Shown here piece after piece: positions 1 through 8,445 of a DNA stretch of 64,000 bases. Each line of letters starts with the position of its first letter. Position 1 is the first letter of the stretch. Source of the DNA: Kitasatospora gansuensis (GTDB lineage Bacteria > Actinomycetota > Actinomycetes > Streptomycetales > Streptomycetaceae); the NCBI RefSeq assembly GCF_014203705.1, contig NZ_JACHJR010000001.1:4960001-5024000 (forward strand), in the 5' to 3' direction. The notes below the pieces were generated by a model. That model saw nothing but the letters and a program-made list of their open reading frames with translations, was not told where the DNA came from and did not search any database. A program made the translations under genes and the position numbers.

Positions 1-440
1 TACAGGGCGGCGGAGTCGACCTCGACGGCCGGGTACTGACGGGCCAGCAGATCGGCGAACCGCCAGTGGGTGGTGGCCCGGCGGCCGTCGAGCAGCCCGG
101 CGGCCGCCAGGGCGAAGGCGCCGACGCAGTGGCTGGCGACCAGGGCGCCGCGCCGGTGGGCGGCTGACAGGGCGTCGAGTACGGCGGGCGCCGGCGGGGT
201 GCGGAAGTCCGCCCAGGGCAGGGTGAGGACCAGGTCGGCCTCGGCCAGCCGGTCCAGGCCGTGCCCGACCAGGAGCGGCAGCCCGGTGTCGGTCCTGACC
301 GGCCCTGGGCGGTCGGTGCAGAGCGCGAAGTCGAAGGCGGGCAGGCCGTTCCCGCGCGGGTCGAACACCTCGGCGACGATGCCCGCCGCCAGGATGCCGA
401 CACCGGCCGGGGCGTAGGCGGCGACGGTCAGGAAGGACAT
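1..440 (-). CDS. GlxA-family transcriptional regulator, N-terminal part (cut by window edge)
   Basis: The minus strand is open from an ATG at 440 to the left edge (146 codons) and its stop lies outside the window. The visible part is a DJ-1/PfpI-like amidotransferase fold, as found at the N-terminus of GlxA-type AraC regulators. The nucleophile-elbow region reads ASHCVGAFALAAAGLLDGR, followed by the family's ATTHW segment. In this family a C-terminal AraC helix-turn-helix normally follows, but it is not visible here, so a stand-alone DJ-1 protein cannot be excluded. The gene is divergent from the MBL-fold hydrolase, with 81 bases between the two starts, so they may share a regulatory region. 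Confidence 0.8.
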   Translation of the reverse strand, partial: MSFLTVAAYAPAGVGILAAGIVAEVFDPRGNGLPAFDFALCTDRPGPVRTDTGLPLLVGHGLDRLAEADLVLTLPWADFRTPPAPAVLDALSAAHRRGALVASHCVGAFALAAAGLLDGRRATTHWRFADLLARQYPAVEVDSAAL

Positions 441-521
441 GCGGGGAGTCTGGCACGAAACCCGCGATCAGCGGCAGGAAGGCCACTCGTACCGGCCGGG
501 CCCGCCCGGAAGACTCGAGCC

Positions 522-1112
522 ATGACAGACGCACCGCTCGGCCGCAGCGCCCAGTACACGATCCTGACCACCGGCTACACCCTCTCCACCGGCCCCGGCG
601 TGGCCGCCACGGTCTCCTACCTGCGGGACGGCGACCGGCACGTGATCGTCGACCCGGGCATGGTGGCGAGCCGGGACCGCATCCTCGGTCCGCTGGCCGA
701 GCTGGGGCTCGGCCCCGACGACATCACCGACGTGGTGCTCAGCCACCACCACCCGGACAACACCATGAACGTCGGCCTGTTCGGCCTGGCCCGGGTGCAC
801 GACCACAAGGCGGTCTACCAGGGCGACCAGTGGACCGACCGGGACGCCGAGGGCTACGAGCTCACCCCGTCCCTGCGGCTGATCCGCACCCCCGGCCACA
901 GCCCCGAGGACATCACCCTGCTGGCCGGCACCCCCGAGGGTGTGGTGGCCTTCGTCGGCGACCTCTGGTGGCGGCCGAACGGCCCGGTGGAGGACCCGGT
1001 CGCACCGGACCACGACCGGCACCGCGGCGCCCGGCAGCGGGTGCTGGCCGCCGCCGACGTGCTCGTCCCCGGCCACGGCGCCCCGTTCAAGGCGGCGGAC
1101 GCACTGCTTTAG
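522..1112 (+). CDS. MBL-fold metallo-hydrolase
   Basis: This 196-residue protein has a metallo-beta-lactamase fold. The metal motif near residue 70 is SHHHPDN, later metal-ligand regions are RTPGHS, VGDLWW and VPGHGAPF, and the size fits small single-domain MBL hydrolases such as the MBLAC1 group. The last residue of the canonical HxHxDH motif is Asn instead of His, which may alter the second metal site. The ATG at 522 is chosen because the protein then starts just before the fold; a reading further upstream is open but would add a low-complexity tail. Its 3' end overlaps the convergent response regulator by 4 bases. The substrate is unknown. Confidence 0.8.
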   Translation: MTDAPLGRSAQYTILTTGYTLSTGPGVAATVSYLRDGDRHVIVDPGMVASRDRILGPLAELGLGPDDITDVVLSHHHPDNTMNVGLFGLARVHDHKAVYQGDQWTDRDAEGYELTPSLRLIRTPGHSPEDITLLAGTPEGVVAFVGDLWWRPNGPVEDPVAPDHDRHRGARQRVLAAADVLVPGHGAPFKAADALL

Positions 1113-1776
1113 GGCTGCTCCGCCGCGCGGACCAGGCCCGATTCGTAGGCCGCGATGACCGCCTGGGCGCGGTCCCGGACGGCGAGCTTGTCGAAGATGC
1201 AGGTGATGTGGTTCTTCACCGTCGAGAGGCTGATCTCCAGGGCCCGGGCGATCCCCGCGTTGTCCAGGCCGGTGGCGATCAGCCGCCACACCTCGACCTC
1301 GCGCGGGGTGAGACCGCCCAGGTCGACGGGAACGGGGCGGGCAGCGCCGGGTGTCCGGACGTAGGTGGAGATCAGCCGGGTGAGCAGGCGCGGCGCGACG
1401 ACGGCCTCGCCGGCGTGCACGGTGCGGATCGCCGCCGCCAGGTCCTCCGGGGAGCTGTCCTTGGGCAGGAATCCGTAGGCTCCGGCGCGCAGGGCGCCCA
1501 CACGTACTCGTCCATGTCGAAGGTGCTGAGGGCCAGCACCCGGCAGTCGGGCACGGCGGTGGCGAGCTCCCCGGTCGCGGCGACCCCGTCGAGGACGGGC
1601 ATCCGGATGTCCATCACCGCCACGTCGGGGCGCAGTTGACGGGCGAGGCTGACCGCCTGGGCGCCGTTCTCCGCCTCGCCCACCACCTCGAAGGACGGGT
1701 CGGGGGAGAGGATCAGCGCCAGGCCGCGCCGGACCAGCGGCTGGTCGTCCACGATCAGCACCCTGATCGGCGTCAC
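1109..1776 (-). pseudogene. NarL/FixJ-family response regulator, frameshifted
   Basis: The GTG start at 1776 overlaps the kinase stop (GTGA). The first frame encodes a receiver domain (RVLIVDDQPLVRRG; phospho-acceptor Asp in DVAVMDIRMP; FDMDEYV). The reading then shifts near 1497-1500, and the second frame continues with ALRAGAYGFLPKDSSPEDL and a LuxR-type helix-turn-helix (LTPREVEVWRLIATGLDNAGIARAL), ending at 1109. The span is 668 bases, one short of a whole number of codons, so a single base restores a protein of about 222 residues. The break falls at a short run of C on the plus strand. It is either a real one-base deletion or a sequencing error; the intact motifs on both sides favour a recent event or an error. 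Confidence 0.82.
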
Positions 1777-2933
1777 CGGTGTGCCTCCTCGGCGGTCAGC
1801 GGCAGTTCGGCCAGCACGCCGAACCCGCCGTCGGGCCGCGGGCCGACGGTGAGCGTCCCGCCGTGCAGGGCGACCCGCTCGCGCATCCCGATCAGGCCGT
1901 AGCCGCCCGGGCCCGCCGGTGGCGGGGCCTCCCCGCCGTCGTCCCGCACCTCGACGGTGACGCCGTCCTGGCGGTACGTCAGCCGTACGGAAGCGTGGGC
2001 GGTGCCCGCGTACTTGCGGGTGTTGGTCAGGGCCTCCTGGACGATCCGGAACACCGTGAGACCGACGGTCGGCGGCAGCGGACGGACCGGCCCGTGGACC
2101 CCGAACTCGGTCGGCAGCCCGCCGAGTCGGGACTCGGCCACCAGGCGGTCGAGGTCCTCGGCGCCGGGCTGGGGGAGCGCGGGCGTGCTCTCCGGTTCGT
2201 CGTCGGTCCGCAGGACGTCGAGGAGTTGGCGCATCTCGCGGAGCGCGAGCCGCCCGGAGGACTCCAGGGTGACCAGGGCCTCCCGGGCCACCTCGGGGTC
2301 GGCGAGATTGGCCCGGGCGCCGCCGGCCATCAGCTGCATGGTGGTGATGTGGTGGGCCACGATGTCGTGCAACTCCCGTGCGATGCGCCGCCGTTCGTCG
2401 GCCACCGCACGGTCGGCGAGCAGCCCGCGGTGGGTCGCCAGCTCCCGCTGCCGGTGGTTGACCACCAGGGCGCCGCCGACCACGATCGCGGTGGAGAGCA
2501 GCGGGCTGACGGCCTCCCCCCAGGACGGGATCCGGCCGCTGCTCTGGCTCAGCAGCGTCACCGCCACCGTCGTGACGGCGGCGACCGCCGTCACCCGGCC
2601 GGGGCGGGTCCGGGCGACCGTGTACAGGGCGACCATCAGGACGGCCCCGAAGTGACCGGGCAGCGGCGCGACCAGCGAGGCCGTCGCGTCGAGGGCCAGC
2701 ACGGCGGCGAGCGCCGCCACCGGGTGGCTGCGCCGGGCCAGCAGCGGCAGCGCGGCCACCGCGAGCAGCAGGAAGCCGGCCGCGTTCACGTCGTACCGGC
2801 TGTCGGGGGAGTCGAAGAACACGTAGCTGAGCAGGTTCAGCGCGCAGGCCCCGCCGGTGATCAGCGCGTCGTTGCGGGACCACGGCTGCTCGGCGCGGTC
2901 GGTCCGCGGTGGCTCCCCGGCGGTGCTGGGCAT
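1773..2933 (-). CDS. Sensor histidine kinase, HisKA_3 type (NarL-system partner)
   Basis: This 386-residue kinase has four to five N-terminal membrane segments (about residues 25-165). The dimerisation/phosphotransfer helix follows, with its His in ARELHDIVAHHITTM, and a C-terminal HATPase domain carries an N-box (FRIVQEALTNTRKYA) and a glycine-rich lid (GGYGLIGMRERV). This is the architecture of DesK/NarX-like kinases. The ATG at 2933 follows a purine-poor leader. The reading frame stays open far upstream on the minus strand, but that extension is antisense to the MMPL gene. The kinase is translationally coupled to the response regulator, and the pair diverges from the MMPL exporter, which is its most likely target. 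Confidence 0.88.
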   Translation of the reverse strand: MPSTAGEPPRTDRAEQPWSRNDALITGGACALNLLSYVFFDSPDSRYDVNAAGFLLLAVAALPLLARRSHPVAALAAVLALDATASLVAPLPGHFGAVLMVALYTVARTRPGRVTAVAAVTTVAVTLLSQSSGRIPSWGEAVSPLLSTAIVVGGALVVNHRQRELATHRGLLADRAVADERRRIARELHDIVAHHITTMQLMAGGARANLADPEVAREALVTLESSGRLALREMRQLLDVLRTDDEPESTPALPQPGAEDLDRLVAESRLGGLPTEFGVHGPVRPLPPTVGLTVFRIVQEALTNTRKYAGTAHASVRLTYRQDGVTVEVRDDGGEAPPPAGPGGYGLIGMRERVALHGGTLTVGPRPDGGFGVLAELPLTAEEAHR

Positions 2934-2982
2934 GTCGGTCCCCTTCGGTGTCCGTCCTGACAGCCTCGCACAGCGATCAAGG

Positions 2983-2996
2983 CGTCCGACCGGACG
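2983..2996. promoter_or_regulatory. Palindrome between two-component system and MMPL gene
   Basis: CGTCCG-AC-CGGACG is a perfect 6-2-6 palindrome in the 237-base space between the divergent kinase and MMPL genes. A symmetric site at this place is a plausible binding site for the NarL-type regulator, but no consensus is known for it. Confidence 0.35.
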
Positions 2997-3011
2997 GTGG
3001 ACCTGGATCGG

Positions 3012-3033
3012 GACCAGGACCCTGCTCCTGGTC
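3012..3033. promoter_or_regulatory. 8-bp stem hairpin or operator upstream of MMPL gene
   Basis: Arms GACCAGGA (3012-3019) and TCCTGGTC (3026-3033) are perfectly complementary, with a 6-base spacer. The site lies about 140 bases upstream of the MMPL start. It may be an operator or a leader hairpin; nothing distinguishes the two. Confidence 0.3.
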
Positions 3034-3170
3034 GGAGGCCCGGGGAGGACCCAGGGCCCCGGCCCGGATCCTCCGCTGCCCCGACGCCCGACGGCCCCCA
3101 CCGGTGATGGTCTGGAGACCGGCCGGGAACCCCGGCGTCCGTACCCGACTTCGTCCGCCGGAGGACCACC

Positions 3171-5360
3171 GTGATCCGCGCCCTGACCGGATGCTCCATC
3201 AGAAACCCGTGGAAGGTGATCGCCCTCTGGGCGGTGCTCGGGCTCGCCCTGACGGCCCTGGCCCCGACCTTGATGGCCCGGGTGACGCAGCATCAGACCG
3301 GGGACTTCCTGCCCCGCGGCTACGACTCGGCCGCCGCGCTGCGGATCGCCGAGGAGCAGTTCGGGATCGACCCGAACGCCAGCACCGTGACGGTGCTGGT
3401 CGCCCGCTCCGACGGCGGGGCGCTCGGCGCCGCCGACCAGCAGCGGATCGAGGCCGAGGCGGCGAAGCTGGCCCAGCGCCGGGTGGTCATGCCCCGGGAG
3501 GACGACGTCCCGGCGTTCCTGGTCCCCGACAGCTCCCAGACGCCCCGGATCGCCCCGGCGATGACGGCGCCCGACCGGAGTTTCGAGCTGCTCTCCGTCC
3601 AGCTCACCGGCAACCCGGCCGACCAGGGGGTCCAGGGCGTCTACCGGACCTTCCGGGACGCGGCCCGGACGCAGTTCGCCGAGGCCGGGATGCGCACCGG
3701 CTTCACCGGGTCGCTCGCCGACACGGTCGACACCGCCGACGCCAACGAGACCGCCACGAAGGTCGGCGGCGCCCTGGTCACGGGGCTGATCGTGCTGCTC
3801 AACGTGCTGGTGTTCCGCAGCGTGCTGGCCGCCCTGCTGCCGCTGCTCGCGGTCGCCGTGATCGGCGGCGCGGCGGCGGGTGCCGTCGCGGGCACCGCGA
3901 TGCTCACCGGGCGCGAGCTCGACCCGGGCACCCCGGGGCTGATCAACGTGGTGCTGCTCGGCATCGGCATCGACTACCTGCTGTTCCTGCTGTTCCGCTT
4001 CCGCGAGCAGCTGCGCGCCCGGCCCGAACAGCCGGCCCGGGAGGCGGCGGCCGAGGTCGCCGGCCGGGTGGGCACCGCGATCACCTCGGCGGCGCTGACC
4101 ATCGTGGCCGCGTTCGCCACGCTTGGGGTCGCGACCTTCGGGCAGTTCCGCTCGCTCGGTCCGGCGATCGCCGTCGCGGTCCTGGTGATGCTGCTCGGCA
4201 GCCTCACCCTGATGCCGGCGTTGCTCGCCGCCGCCGGGCGCAAGATGTTCTGGCCGTCCCGGAGCCTGCGCCGCGAGCCGGCCGGGGGCCGTACCGCCCG
4301 CTTCGGCGCGCTGGTCGCCCGGCGGCCGCTGACCGCGCTGGCCGTCTCCGTCGCCCTGCTCGTCGCGCTGGCCGCCGGGCTGACCGGCATCCGGATGGAC
4401 TACGGCCGGGGCGACTCCGGTGCCCGGACCGCCGCCGCGGCCACCGCCGCCGAGATCGCCCGGGCGCTGCCGGCCGGGGTGTCGGACCCGACCAGCGTCT
4501 TCGTCACCAGCACGGACGGCGGCACCCTCGGCACCGACCGGCTGGCCGGCCTCGCCCGCGCGCTCGCCGCGGTCGACGGCGTCGGCCAGGTCGCCCCGAC
4601 CGTGCTGAACGGGGACCACCGGGCCGCCCGGATCGACCTCTACCCGACCGCCGACCCGCAGAGCCAGCGGGCCCGCGACCTGGCCTCGGGACCGATCCGG
4701 GCGGCCGTCGCCCGGCACACCCCTGCCGGGACGTCGGCCCACGTGGGCGGGACGGCGGCGATCCTCGCCGACGTGTCGACCGCCGTCGACCACGACCTCA
4801 GGATCGTGTTCCCGGTCGCGGCCGCGCTGATCGCGCTGATCCTGCTGCTGCTCCTGCGCAGCCTGCTCGCACCGCTGGTCCTGATGCTCGCCGTCGGGCT
4901 CGGCTTCGCCGCCACCCTCGGCGCCGCCACGCTGCTGTTCCAGCACGGCCTGGGCCGCCCGGGCGTCAGCTTCACCCTGCCGCTGGTGCTGTTCCTGTTC
5001 GTGGTGGCCCTGGGCACCGACTACAACATCCTGATCGCCGACCGGATCCGGGAGGAGATGCGGCAGCCGGGCCCGGCCCGGGCCGCCGTGGCCCGCGCCG
5101 TACGGCACACCGCACCGGCCATCGCGACGGCCGGACTGGTGCTGGCCGGCTCCTTCGCCTCGCTCGCCACCACGCCGGGCAGCGAACAAGTCGCGTTCGC
5201 GATGGCGCTCGGCATCATGCTCTCCGCGCTGGTGCTGGCCCTGGTGGTGGTCCCCGCCTTCGCCGCGCTGCTCGGCCGGGCCCTCTGGTGGCCGGTCCGC
5301 CCGCGGCCCGCCCGGCACTCTGTACCGGCCCCGGAGGCCGACCGGGTCTCGGTGCACTGA
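3171..5360 (+). CDS. MMPL-family (RND-like) transporter
   Basis: This 729-residue membrane protein has the duplicated MMPL layout: one N-terminal transmembrane helix, a large extracytoplasmic loop (about residues 35-180), five to six helices (about 190-345), then the same pattern repeated (helix near 390, loop, helices from about 540 to 705). The segment GIDYLLFLLFRFREQ and its second-half counterpart GTDYNILIADRIREE are typical of the family. MMPL proteins export lipids or hydrophobic small molecules; the cargo cannot be read from the sequence. The GTG at 3171 is preceded by GGAGG at the right distance. Divergence from a two-component system suggests that system controls it. Confidence 0.9.
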   Translation: MIRALTGCSIRNPWKVIALWAVLGLALTALAPTLMARVTQHQTGDFLPRGYDSAAALRIAEEQFGIDPNASTVTVLVARSDGGALGAADQQRIEAEAAKLAQRRVVMPREDDVPAFLVPDSSQTPRIAPAMTAPDRSFELLSVQLTGNPADQGVQGVYRTFRDAARTQFAEAGMRTGFTGSLADTVDTADANETATKVGGALVTGLIVLLNVLVFRSVLAALLPLLAVAVIGGAAAGAVAGTAMLTGRELDPGTPGLINVVLLGIGIDYLLFLLFRFREQLRARPEQPAREAAAEVAGRVGTAITSAALTIVAAFATLGVATFGQFRSLGPAIAVAVLVMLLGSLTLMPALLAAAGRKMFWPSRSLRREPAGGRTARFGALVARRPLTALAVSVALLVALAAGLTGIRMDYGRGDSGARTAAAATAAEIARALPAGVSDPTSVFVTSTDGGTLGTDRLAGLARALAAVDGVGQVAPTVLNGDHRAARIDLYPTADPQSQRARDLASGPIRAAVARHTPAGTSAHVGGTAAILADVSTAVDHDLRIVFPVAAALIALILLLLLRSLLAPLVLMLAVGLGFAATLGAATLLFQHGLGRPGVSFTLPLVLFLFVVALGTDYNILIADRIREEMRQPGPARAAVARAVRHTAPAIATAGLVLAGSFASLATTPGSEQVAFAMALGIMLSALVLALVVVPAFAALLGRALWWPVRPRPARHSVPAPEADRVSVH

Positions 5361-5424
5361 GGCCCGGCGCGGAGTCGTAGCCTGGCAGGCGGTGGCCGGT
5401 CGGCCGTGAAAGGGGTACGGACGG

Positions 5425-6240
5425 ATGGCACGGGCGACGGTACGGCGGCGGGTGTTGCGGCTGCGCGGGGACGAGCGCGGCGAGCGGGCGGACGCGCTGG
5501 CGGCGGAGGAGCCGCTGGAGATCCGGGTCGGCGGCGAGGCGCTGACCGTGACCATGCGCACCCCGGGGCACGACTTCGACCTGGTGGCCGGCTTCCTGGT
5601 CGGTGAGGGGATGCTGCACACGGCGGCCGAGCTGGCCGCGCTGCGGTACTGCGCCGGGACCGACGCGGACGGGCTGAACACCTACAACGTGGTGGACGCC
5701 ACCCTGCGCGGCGGCCGCCCGGCGCTGACGACCCATCGGAACCTGCTGACCACCAGCGCCTGCGGCCTGTGCGGCCGGGACACCGTCGAGGCGGTCCGCA
5801 CCCACGTCCGCTGGCCGGTCGGGGCGGACCAGGTCCGGGTGTCGCCGCGCGTGCTGTACGGGCTGCCGGACCAACTCCGGGCGGCGCAGCGGGCGTTCGA
5901 CTCGACCGGCGGCCTGCACGCGGCCGGGCTGTTCACGGCGGAGGGCGAGCTGCTCTGCGTCCGGGAGGACGTCGGGCGGCACAACGCGGTCGACAAGGTG
6001 GTGGGCTGGGCGCTCCGCGAGGACCGGCTGCCGCTGGCCGGGCACCTGCTGCTGGTGAGCGGGCGGGCCTCGTTCGAGCTGACCCAGAAGGCGGCGCTGG
6101 CGGGCATCCCGGTGCTGGCCGCCGTCTCGGCCCCGTCCTCGCTGGCGGTGGACCTGGCGGAGGAGCTCGGCCTGACCCTGGTCGGCTTCCTGCGCGGCGA
6201 GGGTGCCAACGTCTACACCGGAGCCGACCGGTTGGCCTGA
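5425..6240 (+). CDS. fdhD: Formate dehydrogenase accessory sulfurtransferase FdhD
   Basis: This 271-residue protein has the FdhD signature: a conserved N-terminal segment (TVTMRTPGHDFDLVAGFL), the Cys loop SACGLCG with C113 and C116, and the C-terminal motifs VREDVGRHNAVDKV and SGRASFELTQKAA. FdhD passes sulfur from a cysteine desulfurase to the molybdenum/bis-MGD cofactor of formate dehydrogenases, in the cytoplasm. The ATG at 5425 has GAAAGGGG upstream. No formate dehydrogenase lies in the window, so the client must be encoded elsewhere. The gene follows the MMPL gene by 64 bases and may be cotranscribed without a functional link. Confidence 0.93.
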   Translation: MARATVRRRVLRLRGDERGERADALAAEEPLEIRVGGEALTVTMRTPGHDFDLVAGFLVGEGMLHTAAELAALRYCAGTDADGLNTYNVVDATLRGGRPALTTHRNLLTTSACGLCGRDTVEAVRTHVRWPVGADQVRVSPRVLYGLPDQLRAAQRAFDSTGGLHAAGLFTAEGELLCVREDVGRHNAVDKVVGWALREDRLPLAGHLLLVSGRASFELTQKAALAGIPVLAAVSAPSSLAVDLAEELGLTLVGFLRGEGANVYTGADRLA

Positions 6241-6302
6241 TCCTGCAACAGCTTGGTGTCGTCCGGTTGTTGACTGTCCGTGAGCGGGCATCCCGTCAGG
6301 GA

Positions 6303-6320
6303 GGCCCTGACCTCAGGGCC
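6303..6320. promoter_or_regulatory. Perfect palindrome upstream of the small zinc-ribbon-like protein
   Basis: GGCCCTGA-CC-TCAGGGCC has perfect 8-base arms and ends 20 bases before the ATG at 6341. It could be an operator or, in RNA, a hairpin close to the ribosome binding site. Confidence 0.35.
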
Positions 6321-6340
6321 GAACGGGGGTCTGCTCAGCC

Positions 6341-6673
6341 ATGCGCGTGATCCACGAGATGAAACTGGTCGGCCGCCTCGCCTCGGGCGCCGACGAGTGG
6401 TCCTGCCCCACCTGCGGCCGCCGGATCGCTCTCCGCCAACCGCCCCAGCCCGAGCTCACCATTCTGGAGGAGGGCGACGAGACCGCCGTGCACGTCGGCG
6501 TGATCAACCCGGGCCCGGCCGCCTCGGCCGCCGCCGAGAAGTACGGCCTGGGCCCGATCCAGGAGATCCCCCGCCCGCCGAAACCCGTCGACCCCGAGAC
6601 CCCGCACGCCGACGACCGCGCCTGGCTCGCCGACATCGGCATCAGCTGGGACGGCGGCGACGCGGCGGCCTGA
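6341..6673 (+). CDS. Small hypothetical protein with a single CxxC knuckle
   Basis: This 110-residue soluble protein has one Cys pair near residue 22 ([12 protein letters not shown]), as in half of a zinc ribbon, then a beta-rich middle and a Pro-rich tail ending WDGGDAAA. No enzyme motif is visible. With only two Cys, metal binding would need a dimer or other ligands (His5 and His53 are candidates). It lies between fdhD and hutU on the same strand and is separated from hutU by an AT-rich promoter region. I do not recognise a function; short proteins of this kind are often conserved among streptomycetes. Confidence 0.65.
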   Translation: MRVIHEMKLVGRLASGADEWSCPTCGRRIALRQPPQPELTILEEGDETAVHVGVINPGPAASAAAEKYGLGPIQEIPRPPKPVDPETPHADDRAWLADIGISWDGGDAAA

Positions 6674-6718
6674 AGAGCGCAATGCCACGCCGTTCCTCTG
6701 GCCGCCGTCCGAGTGATT

Positions 6719-6753
6719 GGATATATTCAGTCCAACAGACTTTGAATGAATCC
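6719..6753 (+). promoter_or_regulatory. AT-rich imperfect palindrome before hutU (candidate operator)
   Basis: The arms ATTCAGTC (6725-6732) and GACTTTGAAT (6738-6747) flank CAACA, and GGAT/ATCC pairs sit outside at 6719-6722 and 6750-6753. The block is strikingly AT-rich for this genome and ends 21 bases before the hutU ATG. This fits an operator overlapping the hutU promoter. The regulator is not evident, and no hutC- or hutR-like gene lies nearby. Confidence 0.4.
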
Positions 6754-6774
6754 ATCCGCAAGGAGACCGTGAGC

Positions 6775-8445
6775 ATGGTGCAGCAGCAGGGCAGTGGTCC
6801 GCGCGAGGTGCGCGCGGCGCGTGGGACGCAGCTGACGACGCAGGGCTGGCAGCAGGAGGCCGCCCTGCGGATGCTCATGAACAACCTCGACCCGGAGGTG
6901 GCCGAGCACCCCTCCAAGCTGGTGGTCTACGGCGGCACCGGCAAGGCGGCCCGGGACTGGCGCTCGTACGACGCGATGGTGCGCACGCTGCAGACGCTCA
7001 AGCAGGACGAGACCATGCTGGTCCAGTCCGGGCGGCCGGTCGGTGTGATGCAGACGCACGAGTGGGCGCCCCGGGTGCTGATCGCCAACTCCAACCTGGT
7101 CGGCGACTGGGCCAACTGGGAGGAGTTCCGCCGGCTGGAGAACCTCGGGCTCACCATGTACGGCCAGATGACGGCCGGCTCCTGGATCTACATCGGTACC
7201 CAGGGCATCCTGCAGGGCACGTACGAGACCTTCGGCGCGGTGGCCGCGAAGAAGTTCAACGACACCCTCGAAGGCACCATCACCCTCACCGCCGGTCTCG
7301 GCGGCATGGGTGGCGCCCAGCCGCTGGCCGTCACCATGAACGGTGGCGTGGCGATCTGTATCGACTGTGACCCGTCCCGGATCGCCCGCCGGATCGAGCA
7401 CCGCTACCTGGACGTGGAGGCGAAGAACCTCAGCCACGCGCTGGAGCTGGCCACCGCCGCCCGGGACAAGAAGCAGCCGCTGTCGATCGGCCTGCTGGGC
7501 AACGCGGCCGAGCTGTTCCCGCAGCTGCTCGCGATGGACGCGCCGATCGACATCGTCACCGACCAGACCAGCGCGCACGACCCGCTGGCCTACCTGCCGA
7601 TCGGCGTCGACTTCGACGACATGGCGGACTACGCGGCGGCCAAGCCGGCCGAGTTCACCCAGCGCTCGCGCGAGTCGATGGCCAAGCACGTCGAGGCGAT
7701 GGTCGGCTTCCAGGACCGTGGCGCCGAGGTCTTCGACTACGGCAACTCGATCCGTGGCGAGGCCCAACTCGCGGGCTACGACCGCGCGTTCGCCTTCCCG
7801 GGCTTCGTCCCGGCGTACATCCGGCCGCTGTTCTGCGAGGGCAAGGGCCCGTTCCGCTGGGCCGCGCTCTCGGGTGACGCGCAGGACATCTACAAGACCG
7901 ACAAGGCCGTGCTCGACCTCTTCCCGGAGAACGAGTCGCTGCACCGCTGGATCAAGATGGCCCAGGAGAAGGTGCACTTCCAGGGCCTCCCGGCGCGGAT
8001 CTGCTGGCTCGGCTACGGCGAGCGCGACAAGGCCGGTGAGCGGTTCAACGACATGGTGGCGAGCGGCGAGCTGTCCGCGCCGATCGTGATCGGCCGCGAC
8101 CACCTGGACTGCGGCTCGGTGGCCTCCCCGTACCGGGAGACCGAGGCGATGCTGGACGGCTCCGACGCGATCGCCGACTGGCCGCTGCTGAACGCCATGG
8201 TCAACGTCGCCTCCGGCGCCTCCTGGGTCTCCATCCACCACGGCGGCGGCGTCGGCATCGGCCGCTCGATCCACGCCGGTCAGGTCACGGTCGCCGACGG
8301 CACCCCGCTGGCGGGCGAGAAGATCCGCCGGGTGCTCACCAACGACCCGGGCATGGGCGTGATCCGGCACGTGGACGCCGGGTACGACCGTGCGGTCGAG
8401 GTCGCCGACGAGCGTGGTGTCCGCGTCCCGATGGGTGAGCTGTGA
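6775..8445 (+). CDS. hutU: Urocanate hydratase
   Basis: This 556-residue cytoplasmic enzyme hydrates urocanate to 4-imidazolone-5-propionate using tightly bound NAD, the second step of histidine degradation. Family hallmarks are [35 protein letters not shown] in the NAD-binding region, and the active-site block [18 protein letters not shown]. Length is normal. AAGGAG at 6760-6765 lies 9 bases from the ATG at 6775 but only 3 from an in-frame GTG at 6769, so the ATG is preferred. The stop overlaps the next gene (GTGA). Histidine ammonia-lyase (hutH), the first enzyme, is not in the window. Confidence 0.97.
   Translation: MVQQQGSGPREVRAARGTQLTTQGWQQEAALRMLMNNLDPEVAEHPSKLVVYGGTGKAARDWRSYDAMVRTLQTLKQDETMLVQSGRPVGVMQTHEWAPRVLIANSNLVGDWANWEEFRRLENLGLTMYGQMTAGSWIYIGTQGILQGTYETFGAVAAKKFNDTLEGTITLTAGLGGMGGAQPLAVTMNGGVAICIDCDPSRIARRIEHRYLDVEAKNLSHALELATAARDKKQPLSIGLLGNAAELFPQLLAMDAPIDIVTDQTSAHDPLAYLPIGVDFDDMADYAAAKPAEFTQRSRESMAKHVEAMVGFQDRGAEVFDYGNSIRGEAQLAGYDRAFAFPGFVPAYIRPLFCEGKGPFRWAALSGDAQDIYKTDKAVLDLFPENESLHRWIKMAQEKVHFQGLPARICWLGYGERDKAGERFNDMVASGELSAPIVIGRDHLDCGSVASPYRETEAMLDGSDAIADWPLLNAMVNVASGASWVSIHHGGGVGIGRSIHAGQVTVADGTPLAGEKIRRVLTNDPGMGVIRHVDAGYDRAVEVADERGVRVPMGEL

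Noticed and set aside
1773-5681. A 1302-codon open frame on the minus strand through the MMPL gene
   Set aside because: Only the first 386 residues upstream of 1773 (the kinase) show family motifs. The rest is antisense to the MMPL gene and is low-complexity Arg/Gly/Gln-rich sequence, an artefact of high third-position GC.
6241-6340. TTGACT near 6269 as the promoter of the small CxxC protein
   Set aside because: No acceptable -10 element follows at 16-19 bases, so I list only the palindrome.
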